A program made the translations under genes and the position numbers. Below, one piece after another: positions 7,580 to 16,043 of a DNA stretch of 64,000 nt. Source of the DNA: Streptomyces prunicolor NBRC 13075 (lineage in GTDB: Bacteria; Actinomycetota; Actinomycetes; Streptomycetales; Streptomycetaceae); NCBI RefSeq assembly GCF_000367365.1, contig NZ_BARF01000099.1, positions 84,011 to 148,010 on the forward strand. Direction: 5' to 3'. Positions within the stretch are counted from its first letter, which is position 1, and every line of letters begins with the position of its first letter. Below the pieces are notes generated by a model. The model had not been told where the DNA came from. It did no database searches and saw nothing but the letters and a program-made list of their open reading frames with translations.

Positions 7580-8935
7580 TTACGCGGTGAATTCGTCCGC
7601 CACCGAGAGCGCCGCGTCCAGGGCGGCGAGCCCCTCCTTCAGTTCGGCCTCGGTCACGTTGAGCGGCGGCACGACATGCGTGCGGTTCATGTTGATGAAC
7701 GGCCACAGCCCCTGCTGCTTGGCGGCGCCCCCGAAGGCGGCCATCGCCGCGTTCGCCTCACCGGCCGCGTTGTACGGCACCAGCGGCTCGCGCGTCTCCC
7801 GGTCCTTCACCAGCTCCAGCGCCCAGAACATCCCGACGCCCCGCACCTCGCCGACGCTCGGGTGCCGCTCGGCCAGCGCCCGCAGCGCGGGCTCGACGAC
7901 CGTCGTCCCAAGGGTCTTCGCGTTCTCTACGACCCCCTCCTCGGCCATCACATTGATCGTCGCGACGGCCGCGGCACAGGCCAGCGGGTGCCCGGAGTAC
8001 GTCAGTCCGCCCGGGTAGGGCCGCTTGCCGAAGGTGTCCGCGATCGCGCCGGAGATGGCGACCCCGCCGAGCGGCACATAGCCGGAGTTGACGCCCTTCG
8101 CGAAGGTCATCAGGTCCGGTACGACGTCGAACAGATCGGCCGCGAACCACTCACCGGTCCGCCCGAACCCGGCCATCACCTCGTCCAGGATGAAGACGAT
8201 CCCGTACTTGTCGCAGATCTCCCGGACCCCGGCGAGATAACCGGGCGGCGGCACCATGATCCCGGCGGTCCCCGGAACGGTCTCCAGGACGATCGCGGCG
8301 ATGGTCGCCGGCCCCTCGAAGGAGATCGTCGTCTCCAGGTGCTCCAGCGCGCGCTCGCACTCCTGCGCCTCGGTCTCGGCGTAGAAACGGGACCGGTAGA
8401 GGAAGGGCGCCCAGAAGTGCACGACCCCGGCGGCGGCACCGTCACTGGCCCAACGCCTCGGGTCACCGGTGAGGTTGATCGCCTGCTGCGTACCGCCGTG
8501 GTACGAGCGGTACGCCGACATCACCTTCGGCCGCCCGGTGTGCAGCCGGGCCATGCGCGTCGCGTGCTCGATCGCGTCCGCGCCGCCGTTGGTGAAGAAG
8601 ATCTTGTCCAGGTCGCCGGGGGTGCGCTCGGCGATAAGCCGGGCCGCCTCCGAGCGGGCCTCGATCGCGAAGGCGGGCGCGAAGGTCGTCATCGTCGCGG
8701 CCTGCTCCTGGATCGCGGCGACGACCTTCGGGTGCTGGTAGCCGATGTTCGTGTAGACGAGCCCGCTGGTGAAGTCCAGGTAGCGCTTGCCGTCGTAGTC
8801 CCAGAAGTACGACCCCTCCGCGCCGGCCACGGCGAGCGGGTCGATGAGCTCCTGCGCGGACCAGGAGTGGAACACATGCGCGCGGTCCGCGGCCTTCACG
8901 GCGGCGCCGGCCTGGGGGTTGGGCTGAGGGGTCAT
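7580..8935 (-). CDS. Class III pyridoxal-phosphate aminotransferase
   Basis: A 451-residue enzyme of the omega-aminotransferase group. Visible landmarks: the substrate-side GLVYTNIGYQHP, the cofactor phosphate-binding FFTNGGADAIEHATRMAR, the SYHGGT motif, FILDEVMAGFGRTG (Asp stacks on the pyridine nitrogen) and LMTFAKGVNSGYVPLGG, where the Lys forms the Schiff base. YSGHPLACAAAVATI follows as usual. Length is normal. The best fit is the taurine/beta-alanine or aspartate-aminotransferase-family branch that uses pyruvate as acceptor; the amino donor cannot be fixed by eye. It begins at an ATG at 8935 and is transcribed toward the GntR gene, so control by that GntR is plausible. Confidence 0.88.
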   Translation of the reverse strand: MTPQPNPQAGAAVKAADRAHVFHSWSAQELIDPLAVAGAEGSYFWDYDGKRYLDFTSGLVYTNIGYQHPKVVAAIQEQAATMTTFAPAFAIEARSEAARLIAERTPGDLDKIFFTNGGADAIEHATRMARLHTGRPKVMSAYRSYHGGTQQAINLTGDPRRWASDGAAAGVVHFWAPFLYRSRFYAETEAQECERALEHLETTISFEGPATIAAIVLETVPGTAGIMVPPPGYLAGVREICDKYGIVFILDEVMAGFGRTGEWFAADLFDVVPDLMTFAKGVNSGYVPLGGVAISGAIADTFGKRPYPGGLTYSGHPLACAAAVATINVMAEEGVVENAKTLGTTVVEPALRALAERHPSVGEVRGVGMFWALELVKDRETREPLVPYNAAGEANAAMAAFGGAAKQQGLWPFINMNRTHVVPPLNVTEAELKEGLAALDAALSVADEFTA

Positions 8936-9027
8936 GCGGGTGAGCGTAAATGTCCGCGATGCGGAAACGGAATCGGCGTCCTGTCTGTGGTCGGGGGGTT
9001 TCCGCGACAGGTTGTCGGGGGCGGGGG

Positions 9028-9073
9028 CGGGATCCGGTGTGGGGCGGGGCCGGGATCCGGTGCGGGGCGGGGC
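9028..9073. repeat. Short tandem repeat upstream of the kinase gene
   Basis: Two head-to-tail copies of a 23-base G-rich unit (9028-9050 and 9051-9073) containing GGATCCGGTG, differing at one base. They lie in the 291-base gap between the divergent aminotransferase and kinase genes. Role unknown; could be slippage. Confidence 0.75.
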
Positions 9074-9226
9074 CGGGCTTCCGTCGGCCGGGCCGCTCTC
9101 CCGTTACGGAACCGTAGACACCGCCCCGGCCAATCCCGCCCTGTCCCCGCACTATTCTCGGTCTGTCGTGGAGCACGGGGGTGCGACCGGGGCGTGACCG
9201 GGGAATTCAGGGGAGGCGGCGCGGTC

Positions 9227-11446
9227 GTGGAGAAACTGGGGGCGGGCGATCCGCAGCGGATCGGGGCGTACCGGCTGTTGGCCCGGCTGGGCGCCGGTGG
9301 CATGGGGCACGTGTATCTGGCCCGCTCCGACCGGGGGCGCACGGTCGCCGTGAAGCTGGTGCGGGAGGACCTCGCCGCGCAGGAGGAGTTCCGGGCGCGG
9401 TTCCGGCAGGAGGTGCGGGCCGCGCGCCGGGTCGGGGGCCACTGGACGGCGCCCGTGCTGGACGCGGACACCGAGGCCGAGGTGCCGTGGGTGGCCACCG
9501 GGTACGTCGCCGGGCCGAGTCTGCAACAGGTCGTCGGGCGCGATCACGGGGCGCTGCCCGAGCGCTCGGTACGGATCCTCGCGGCCGGTCTCGCGCACGC
9601 GCTGCAGGACATCCACGCCGCCGGCATCGTCCACCGCGACCTCAAGCCGTCCAACGTGCTGGTGACCATCGACGGTCCCCGTGTCATCGACTTCGGCATA
9701 GCGCGGGCCCTGGAGACCCAGGCCGGGGACGGGCTCACCCGGACCGGTTCGCTGGTCGGCTCGCCCGGTTTCATGGCGCCGGAACAGGTGCGGGGCGACC
9801 ACGTCACCCCGGCGAGCGACGTCTTCTGCCTCGGCTCCGTCCTCGCCTACGCCGCGACCGGCACCCTTCCCTTCGGCAACTCCAGTAGCGGCGTCCACGC
9901 CCTGATGTTCCGCATCGCCCAGGAGGAACCCGATCTGTCGGGCGTCCCCGAGGGCATCGCCGACCTCGTCCGCGACTGCCTCCGCAAGGACCCGGCCACC
10001 CGCCCCACCCTCCACCGCATCCTCGACCGTACGGGCGCGGAGGACACCGTCTCCGGCGGCCGCTCCCGCGACCCGTGGCTGCCGGGCACGCTGGTCGCCC
10101 AACTCGGCCGCCACGCCGTGCAGTTGCTGGACACGGAGGACCCGGAGACGGCGGAGCTGCCGAGGATCGACCCGGGGAGCGCGGAGCCCGAGCGGGCGGA
10201 TGTGGAGCGCGTGGAGCTTGAGCGGGCGGAAGCGGAACGGGCTGAGCTTGAGCGGGCGGAAGCGGAACGGGCTGAGCTTGAGCGGGCGGAAGCGGAACGG
10301 GCTGAGCTTGAGCGGGCGGAAGCGGAACGGGTGGAGTTGGAGAAGGCCGCGCCTGGTTCGGCTACCGCTGCTGCTCCCGCCGCCGCTGCTGCCTCCGCCC
10401 CTGTTCCCCCTCTCCCTCCCACTCCGCCTCCCGCCCCTGTTTCCGCCCCCACTCCCACCGCCGTGGAGGAGAAGCCGGACCTCCTCCACATCCCGCCCGC
10501 CACCGTCTCCGAGGCCTCCCCGGAGCACGCCCCGGCCTCCGACGACTCCTCCCCGGTGCCGCCCGCGCCGACGCCCGACGACCGCTTCCCGGCGGAGGTC
10601 GAGGTGCCGGCCGGAGCGCCCCGTACCCCGACCCCGCAGCCCCCGCACCCGGCCTACGGCTACCCGCAACAACACCCCCAGCCCTCCACCGCCTACGGCC
10701 CCCCGCCACCACCGCCCGACACCTATCCCCAGCCCCCGGCCCGCCAACTCGTCGGCTGGGGCGGGCAGGTGCCGTACAACCCCTACCCCCACAACGGCGG
10801 CCTCGGCGCCACCCCGCCCTACGGCCCGGGGCCGGTCGGGGCGGCCCCGCTGTACGGGGAACCCCAACCGCCGCGCCGGAACGGCAGGTCGACCGCGCTG
10901 CTCGTCGTGGTCGCGCTCGTCGTCGCGCTGGGGGCGGGCGGTTCGGTGTACGCGCTGATGAAGAGCGGCGGCGACGGCAGCCGTACGGCGGCCGGTCCGG
11001 GCGGTCACGCCAGCAGCGCCGCGCCCACGACCCCGGGGCCGACCGCGACGAGTGGGAAACCGTCGGCGTCCGCCTCGCCCTCGGCCACACCGACCGGCAA
11101 GGGTGCCGTGCCCAGCGGATACCTCGGCACCTGGAGCGCGTCCATCGACAACGACACGGGCCACAACACCCGCCAACTCACCATCCGGCAGGGGAAGGTG
11201 GGGGATCCCGTGCTCACCCTGGTGGCGGACGGCCCGAACTACCACTGCGAGTTCAGCGCCGACCTGACCCAAGAGCCGGGGGGCGAGAGCCCGTTGGCGA
11301 TCGGCGCCTCCACCGTCACCGCCGGGAAGCCGCTGTCGTCCTGCAACCCGGGCTCCGCCACCGAGATCACCCTGCTGTCGGACACCACGCTGGAGCGCGT
11401 GAGCACCAGCAACGGGGAGAAGCTGACGTACACGAAGGCGGGCTGA
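9227..11446 (+). CDS. Membrane-anchored serine/threonine protein kinase (Hanks type)
   Basis: A 739-residue kinase starting at a GTG with GGGGAGG ten bases upstream. The kinase domain covers residues ~13-270: glycine loop LGAGGMGHVY, catalytic Lys43 (VAVK), HRDLKPSN with Asp138, and DFG at 155-157; all key residues are present. Next comes a charged helical stretch of four identical ten-residue repeats (10214-10333), then a long Pro-rich linker, a single membrane helix at about 557-577, and an extracellular Ser/Thr-rich stalk with a ~100-residue C-terminal domain (GYLGTWSASIDN...) that may sense a cell-wall or small-molecule signal. It heads the kinase-SLATT-ybaB-recR neighbourhood. Confidence 0.92.
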   Translation: MEKLGAGDPQRIGAYRLLARLGAGGMGHVYLARSDRGRTVAVKLVREDLAAQEEFRARFRQEVRAARRVGGHWTAPVLDADTEAEVPWVATGYVAGPSLQQVVGRDHGALPERSVRILAAGLAHALQDIHAAGIVHRDLKPSNVLVTIDGPRVIDFGIARALETQAGDGLTRTGSLVGSPGFMAPEQVRGDHVTPASDVFCLGSVLAYAATGTLPFGNSSSGVHALMFRIAQEEPDLSGVPEGIADLVRDCLRKDPATRPTLHRILDRTGAEDTVSGGRSRDPWLPGTLVAQLGRHAVQLLDTEDPETAELPRIDPGSAEPERADVERVELERAEAERAELERAEAERAELERAEAERAELERAEAERVELEKAAPGSATAAAPAAAAASAPVPPLPPTPPPAPVSAPTPTAVEEKPDLLHIPPATVSEASPEHAPASDDSSPVPPAPTPDDRFPAEVEVPAGAPRTPTPQPPHPAYGYPQQHPQPSTAYGPPPPPPDTYPQPPARQLVGWGGQVPYNPYPHNGGLGATPPYGPGPVGAAPLYGEPQPPRRNGRSTALLVVVALVVALGAGGSVYALMKSGGDGSRTAAGPGGHASSAAPTTPGPTATSGKPSASASPSATPTGKGAVPSGYLGTWSASIDNDTGHNTRQLTIRQGKVGDPVLTLVADGPNYHCEFSADLTQEPGGESPLAIGASTVTAGKPLSSCNPGSATEITLLSDTTLERVSTSNGEKLTYTKAG
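10214..10333. repeat. Four 30-base tandem repeats inside the kinase gene
   Basis: Four head-to-tail units of 30 bases; the first three are identical and the last differs only at its end. Each encodes ELERAEAERA, so the block adds a 40-residue acidic/basic helix, likely a coiled coil or single alpha-helix spacer between kinase and Pro-rich linker. Near identity at DNA level, including third positions, points to recent expansion and likely copy-number variation between strains. Confidence 0.92.
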
Positions 11447-11490
11447 ACACCGGGCTGAATGTCGAGCTGAGCGTCGGGCTGGAGTTCACC

Positions 11491-12210
11491 TCACCGGGGC
11501 TCGGGTGGCCGCTGCCTCGGCATGTTCGGTCGGCTGCCGCCCCCCGGCCCACCCGGCCCTGGCGGCTGCGGGAACCTGCCCTGCACGACGGTCCCCTCCT
11601 GCCGGCTGCCGGGGACCGCCGCCGACTGGATGCCCAGTGGCCCCGACCCGGTCCGGAACTCCACCATCCAGTCGGCCGTCTCCACCCGGACCAGTTCCGT
11701 CACGTCCTCCGAGAAGCGCCGCAGCACCCCCAGACACCGGTCCGCGGCCTCGCTCGCCGTGCCCTCCGCGGGGCCCAGGAACTCCCGGACGCCCTCCGAC
11801 GCCCAGTCGAACTGGAGTGCCTGAAGACGCCGCTGCACGGCCTGCGCCGTAGCGACATCCCGCATCCAGCCGGACGTCATCCCGAAGAACCGGTCCCCGG
11901 CCACGCACGCCACCCCCAGCAGCAGCGCCAGATAGCCCCAGGAGGCCAGCCCGCCCGCCACCCCCGCCAGGTCCAGCAGAGGCAGCGCGACCCCCGTCAC
12001 CGCGCCCAGCGCCGCGCCCGCGCGCAGCACCCGCGCCCCGCGCCGCTTCCACACCCGCTCGGTGAGATACCGGGCCGCCGTCTCCAGCGCCCCGCGCTCG
12101 ACCCACCGGTAGAGCTCGTCCAGCCGGGCCGTCGGCTCGCCCCAGTCCCCGAGCGGAAACGTCCGCCCGGCCAGATCGCCACCTTCGGGCTGAATCTCCG
12201 GCTGACCCAC
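11491..12210 (-). CDS. SLATT-domain two-helix membrane protein
   Basis: About 239 residues, GTG start with AAGGGAG six bases upstream. A helical segment (LDELYRWVERGALETAARYL) leads into two hydrophobic helices separated by a very short turn (AGAALGAVTGVALPLLDLAGV and LASWGYLALLLGVACVAG), followed by another long helix. This helix-2TM-helix layout fits the SLATT family, known as predicted membrane effectors in nucleotide-signalled conflict systems. The C-terminus is Pro/Gly/Arg-rich. It sits between the kinase gene and ybaB, convergent with the kinase and divergent from ybaB. No nucleotide cyclase or SLOG partner is seen nearby, so a housekeeping role is equally possible. Confidence 0.72.
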   Translation of the reverse strand: MGQPEIQPEGGDLAGRTFPLGDWGEPTARLDELYRWVERGALETAARYLTERVWKRRGARVLRAGAALGAVTGVALPLLDLAGVAGGLASWGYLALLLGVACVAGDRFFGMTSGWMRDVATAQAVQRRLQALQFDWASEGVREFLGPAEGTASEAADRCLGVLRRFSEDVTELVRVETADWMVEFRTGSGPLGIQSAAVPGSRQEGTVVQGRFPQPPGPGGPGGGSRPNMPRQRPPEPR

Positions 12211-12467
12211 CCGGCACTCCCTTACGTCGTGTGACACCTGATGCTGATGTGCCGGACCCTTCCTACCGCGCCCCTTCCTACCGCCCAATGGGTGGCGAAG
12301 GATCTGGTTTCACCTCTTTTCCGCCCGGAAGTGGGTCTTGATCAGGTATAGGACACGATGAAGACTCACTCGAAAGAGTGCCGAAGCGATGACTGCCCGG
12401 ACCACGTAGGCTCGTGCCGAGCGGGCGGAACCGCGCCTGTACAGCCGTACGAAACCAGGAGCTGATC

Positions 12468-12812
12468 GTGATTCCCGGTGGTGGCCAGCCCAATATGCAG
12501 CAGTTGCTGCAGCAGGCCCAGAAGATGCAGCAGGACCTGGCGGCCGCGCAGGAGGAGCTGGCGCGGACCGAGGTCGACGGACAGGCGGGCGGTGGGCTGG
12601 TCAAGGCCACCGTCACCGGCTCCGGCGAGCTGCGCGCGCTGAAGATCGACCCGAAGGCGGTCGACCCCGACGACACCGAAACCCTCGCGGACCTCATCGT
12701 CGCGGCCGTCCAGGCGGCCAACGAGAACGCGCAGACCCTCCAGCAGCAGAAGCTCGGCCCGCTCGCGCAGGGACTGGGCGGCGGCAGCGGTATCCCGGGT
12801 CTGCCTTTCTAA
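12468..12812 (+). CDS. ybaB: YbaB/EbfC family nucleoid-associated protein
   Basis: A 114-residue DNA-binding protein starting at a GTG behind AGGAG. The Gln-rich helix (MQQLLQQAQKMQQDLAAAQEEL), the strand region with VDGQAGGGLVKATVTGSGELRALKIDPK and the final helix LADLIVAAVQAANENAQ are the YbaB signature. It forms tweezer-like dimers on DNA. The gene directly precedes recR with 73 bases between, the conserved bacterial arrangement. Confidence 0.93.
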   Translation: MIPGGGQPNMQQLLQQAQKMQQDLAAAQEELARTEVDGQAGGGLVKATVTGSGELRALKIDPKAVDPDDTETLADLIVAAVQAANENAQTLQQQKLGPLAQGLGGGSGIPGLPF

Positions 12813-12885
12813 GACAGGCCGCAGCCAACTACGGTACGTACGTGTCACGCGTACCGCATGACTCCACGGAAGGGCAGGCAGTCCG

Positions 12886-13485
12886 TTGTACGAAGGCGTG
12901 GTCCAGGACCTCATCGACGAGTTGGGGCGACTCCCCGGCGTCGGTCCCAAGAGCGCGCAGCGGATCGCCTTCCACATCCTGCAGGCGGAGCCGACGGACG
13001 TACGACGGCTCGCGCAGTGCCTGATGGAGGTCAAGGCGAAGGTCCGCTTCTGCGCGACCTGCGGAAACGTCGCGCAGGAAGAGCTGTGCGGCATCTGCCG
13101 CGACCCGCGCCGCGACCTCACGGTGATCTGCGTGGTCGAGGAGCCGAAGGACGTCGTAGCGGTTGAGCGCACCCGCGAGTTCCGGGGCAAGTACCACGTC
13201 CTGGGCGGCGCGATCAGCCCGATCGAAGGCGTCGGACCCGACGACCTGCGTATACGAGAACTTCTCGCGCGGTTGGCCGACGGTACGGTCACGGAACTGA
13301 TCCTTGCCACGGACCCCAATCTGGAAGGCGAGGCCACGGCCACGTACCTCGCCCGCATGATCAAGCCCATGGGCCTCAAGGTCACCCGCCTGGCCAGCGG
13401 CCTCCCGGTGGGCGGCGACCTGGAATACGCGGACGAGGTGACCCTCGGCCGCGCCTTCGAGGGGAGACGACTCCTAGATGTCTGA
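12886..13485 (+). CDS. recR: Recombination mediator RecR
   Basis: A 199-residue protein of normal length. It has the N-terminal helix-hairpin-helix (LPGVGPKSAQRIAFHIL), a four-Cys zinc finger (CATCGNVAQEELCGIC), the Toprim domain with VVEEPKDVVAVE and a conserved C-terminal LASGLPVGGDLEYADEVTLGRA. It works with RecF/RecO to load RecA at single-strand gaps. The start is TTG at 12886, since the family begins (M/L)YEGVVQDLIDELGRLPG; no better start fits. It overlaps the DUF5063 gene by 8 bases. Confidence 0.96.
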   Translation: MYEGVVQDLIDELGRLPGVGPKSAQRIAFHILQAEPTDVRRLAQCLMEVKAKVRFCATCGNVAQEELCGICRDPRRDLTVICVVEEPKDVVAVERTREFRGKYHVLGGAISPIEGVGPDDLRIRELLARLADGTVTELILATDPNLEGEATATYLARMIKPMGLKVTRLASGLPVGGDLEYADEVTLGRAFEGRRLLDV

Positions 13486-14140
13486 CGCCACGCTGCATGC
13501 CACCGATCCGGACCCGGACGACTTCGCGGTCCAGATCGCGGACCAGGTCGAGAGCTTCCTGGTGGCCGTGTTCGAGGTCGCGAAGGGCGAGGACCCCGAC
13601 TCGGCGGTCCCCTTCCTCCTCCTTGAGGTGTCCCAACTCCTCCTGGCGGGCGGCCGGTTGGGCGCGCACGAGGACATCCTCCCGGACGAGCGCTACGAGC
13701 CCGACCTGGGCCCGGAGCCGGACGTGGACGAGATCCGCGAGCGCTTCGCGGTGATGCTGGAGCCGATCGACGTGTACTCGGAGGTCTTCGACCCCTACGA
13801 GCCGCGCAAGGCCCCGGTACCGGCCCGTATCTCCGACGACCTCGCGGACGTCATCACCGACCTCCGCCACGGCCTGGCCCACTACCGCGCCGGCCGCACC
13901 ACGGAGGCCATGTGGTGGTGGCAGTTCTCCTACTTCTCCAACTGGGGCTCCACCGCCTCGGCCACCCTCCGCGCCCTCCAGTCCCTGGTAGCCCACGTCC
14001 GCCTCAACCAGCCCCTCCCGGAACTGGACGGCCTGGACACGGACCAGAGCGTCATGGGCGACGAGACGCTGGAGTTCGAGGCGGGGGCGGTGATGGCGGA
14101 GGAGATCGGGGAGCCGCTGGGGATCAGGCCGGTGAAGTAG
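13478..14140 (+). CDS. DUF5063 domain protein
   Basis: A 220-residue soluble acidic protein (MSDATLHATDPDPDDFAVQI...). The text FLLLEVSQLLLAGGRLGAHEDI, ITDLRHGLAHYRAGRTTEAMWWWQFSYFSNWGSTAS matches the DUF5063 family that accompanies recR in Streptomyces. The ATG overlaps the recR stop by 8 bases, so expression is coupled. Function is unknown; the constant link to recR suggests a role near recombination or replication, which is only inference. The next ask gene, which I recall as a near neighbour in other streptomycetes, is about 11 kb away here. Confidence 0.88.
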   Translation: MSDATLHATDPDPDDFAVQIADQVESFLVAVFEVAKGEDPDSAVPFLLLEVSQLLLAGGRLGAHEDILPDERYEPDLGPEPDVDEIRERFAVMLEPIDVYSEVFDPYEPRKAPVPARISDDLADVITDLRHGLAHYRAGRTTEAMWWWQFSYFSNWGSTASATLRALQSLVAHVRLNQPLPELDGLDTDQSVMGDETLEFEAGAVMAEEIGEPLGIRPVK

Positions 14141-14304
14141 TCAATCAGCGGTCTTTTCACGCAGGTTGTGGGGTGCGGCGGGTACGCTGCGCCCCACATT
14201 GCGTGTACGGGGACGAGGGGGACGCCGCGTACTGGGCGAGGACCACCCGACGACACTGACCGTCCACGCGAATCTCTCCTCCGCGCGCGCCCAACACCCC
14301 TGAC

Positions 14305-14715
14305 CTACGCCCCCACCAACGCCAGCACCGCCCCCAACCGCCCCGCCTCCACAAACGGCGCCGTAACCGTAGGCTCGCTGTACCACCGCAACGGCCACGT
14401 GTTCCCGTAGAGCGCCGGAATCCCGATGTACGTGACGGTACGAGCGCCCCGGCCGCCGAACTGCTGCACACCCAAAGGCCAGTTGTGCCGGCGCACTTCC
14501 CCGGGCGCCAGCAGGAAGTACATCCACCGGAACCCGGCGGCCTCGCAGACGACGGGCCCCGCATCCCCGTCGGCGGCCTCGATGAGACGCGTGGCGACCT
14601 GTTCTCCCCGTACCCCTTCGATGCGTACGGCGTCGAAGTGGACGCCGGTGAGCCGGAGTTGGTGGCCGGACGCGGGGATCCAGTCCGGTAGGTGAATTGA
14701 GTCCGTCATGGTCAC
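14305..14715 (-). CDS. Conserved hypothetical protein, paralogue of 591-986
   Basis: A 136-residue protein related over its whole length to that at 591-986 (see there for shared motifs). GTG at 14715 is preferred, with GAGGGG six bases upstream; the ATG at 14709 is also possible. It is divergent from the DUF5753 regulator at 14794, with an inverted repeat (14757-14776) between them. The recurrence of this partner beside the same regulator class argues for a functional unit. No known domain, signal peptide or membrane helix. The 164-base gap downstream to the DUF5063 gene shows no further gene. Confidence 0.7.
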   Translation of the reverse strand: MTMTDSIHLPDWIPASGHQLRLTGVHFDAVRIEGVRGEQVATRLIEAADGDAGPVVCEAAGFRWMYFLLAPGEVRRHNWPLGVQQFGGRGARTVTYIGIPALYGNTWPLRWYSEPTVTAPFVEAGRLGAVLALVGA

Positions 14716-14756
14716 ACGGTGCCCCTCGCGAAGCTACGCTCGGTAGTGACTGAGGT

Positions 14757-14776
14757 GATACACGCTGGGGTGTATC
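14757..14776. promoter_or_regulatory. Candidate operator between divergent genes
   Basis: Inverted repeat GATACAC (14757-14763), six-base spacer, GTGTATC (14770-14776), 18 bases upstream of the regulator start. Position and symmetry fit an autoregulatory site for the helix-turn-helix protein and possibly for the divergent partner. Confidence 0.5.
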
Positions 14777-14793
14777 GGTCGGAGGTGGGTTCT

Positions 14794-15609
14794 GTGTCGG
14801 GTCAGTCCAACGCCAACTCCCTGCCGCCGCCTGCGGCCTGGCGGTACAGCGGCAACCAGCTGAAGCGGTGGCGCACCAAGGCCAACGTGAGCCGCGAGGA
14901 GCTGGCCGCCGCCTCCAACTACTCGCCGGACACCATCAAGTCGATGGAGCAGGGCGTACGGATGCCGACGCCGCGTGTGCTCGACGTGGCCGATGGGATG
15001 TGCCGGGCCGATGGGCTGTTGAGCGCGGCCAAGGACTACTTGCAGAGGGAGAAGTTCCCGGCGCGGGCACAGGACTTCATGGAGCGGGAGAAGGAGGCGA
15101 TCAGCCACTGGTCCTACGAAGCGATCCTGATCCCGGGGCTGTTGCAGACGGAGGGATATGCACGGGCCTTGATCGGCGGACGCTATCCACCTGTGGCTCA
15201 GGAGTTGGTGGAGGAGCGGGTGGCGGCTCGCCTGGAGCGTCAGTTCCTGCTCACGCGCACGCCTCCGGCGGTCTTCGTGTTCCTGATCTATGAGGCGGCG
15301 CTGCGAGCCTCGCTGGTGGACGGGGAACAACTGGGGCACATCCTGGACATGGCGCGGCTCGGCAACGTTTTGGTCCAGGTGCTGCCCTTCGAGCGGTTCG
15401 TCTCCACCGCGCTCGTTGGTTCGATGGTGCTGCTGGAGACCCACGACCATGAGCGGCACGCCTATTCGACGGGCCAGGCGATGAGCCAACTCACCACAGA
15501 CCCCGCGGTGGTGAGTTTGCACCTGGAGCGCCTTAGCCTGATTCGAACGATGGCTCTCAGCCCCGCTGAGACGACCCAGTTCATTGAACGGATGGCGGCA
15601 CAGAGGTGA
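14794..15609 (+). CDS. XRE-DUF5753 regulator (WhiJ-like)
   Basis: About 271 residues, GTG start with GGAGGTGGG just upstream; longer starts would cross the operator-like repeat. Residues ~20-80 are the helix-turn-helix (LKRWRTKANVSREELAAASN, SPDTIKSMEQG). The rest is DUF5753: YEAILIPGLLQTEGYARALI, an Arg-rich RVAARLERQFLL, and the strand LGNVLVQVLPF. Its stop overlaps the GTG of a DUF397 gene. This regulator/DUF397 pair is a much-expanded class in Streptomyces, some members of which act in developmental control. The target is probably local. Confidence 0.9.
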   Translation: MSGQSNANSLPPPAAWRYSGNQLKRWRTKANVSREELAAASNYSPDTIKSMEQGVRMPTPRVLDVADGMCRADGLLSAAKDYLQREKFPARAQDFMEREKEAISHWSYEAILIPGLLQTEGYARALIGGRYPPVAQELVEERVAARLERQFLLTRTPPAVFVFLIYEAALRASLVDGEQLGHILDMARLGNVLVQVLPFERFVSTALVGSMVLLETHDHERHAYSTGQAMSQLTTDPAVVSLHLERLSLIRTMALSPAETTQFIERMAAQR

Positions 15610-15806
15610 CAGAGCAACCCGTGTGGTTCAAGTCCAGCTACAGCGACGACGAGGGCGACAACTGCGTCGAGGTCGCCCTCCCCGCACCGCAGTTGACCGT
15701 CCACATACGCGACTCCAAGAACTCGGCGGGACCCGAACTCGCCCTCCCCGCCCCCGCCTGGACGGCGTTCCTCTCCGGAGTTTCCGCAGCTCACCCCGGA
15801 GCTTGA
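15606..15806 (+). CDS. DUF397 small protein
   Basis: A 66-residue acidic protein with the family signature VWFKSSYSDDEGDNCVEVA followed by VHIRDSKN and a C-terminal aromatic WTAFLSGV. It is the usual partner of XRE-DUF5753 regulators, thought to modulate them by direct contact. GTG start inside the regulator's stop (GTGA), so translation is coupled. Length is normal. Confidence 0.92.
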   Translation: MTEQPVWFKSSYSDDEGDNCVEVALPAPQLTVHIRDSKNSAGPELALPAPAWTAFLSGVSAAHPGA

Positions 15807-15925
15807 GCCCCGGGCTTCGAGCTCTTTTCTTGGGTTCTGGGCTGGTTGAAAAACAACCCAACCAACCAAGCCAGTACGTGAGTTGAGGGGGGTTTAACCC
15901 GAACGGGTGACATCCCGTGATCAGC

Positions 15926-15955
15926 TTGCGCTGCAACGTAAAGTCACTCTAGGTT
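15926..15955 (+). promoter_or_regulatory. Putative promoter of the 16044 gene
   Basis: TTGCGC (15926-15931), 18-base spacer, TAGGTT (15950-15955), a fair vegetative-type promoter giving an ~80-base leader before the GTG at 16044. The 237-base gap around it (15807-16043) contains no gene. Confidence 0.5.
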
Positions 15956-16043
15956 CACGGCAAACAGCAAATAGTTCGGCCCCGGTCGGTGTTGGTAGCA
16001 CCGGCTCCGGGGCCTGGACCTACGAATCGAAGAGGACTCGATC

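Noticed and set aside
7676..9226. Open frame extending the kinase gene far upstream
   Set aside because: It is antisense to the aminotransferase gene and only stays open because of GC-rich codon bias; the GTG at 9227 has a good Shine-Dalgarno and begins the kinase homology.
10214..10333. CRISPR-like regularly repeated sequence
   Set aside because: Repeats abut without spacers and are in frame within the kinase coding sequence.
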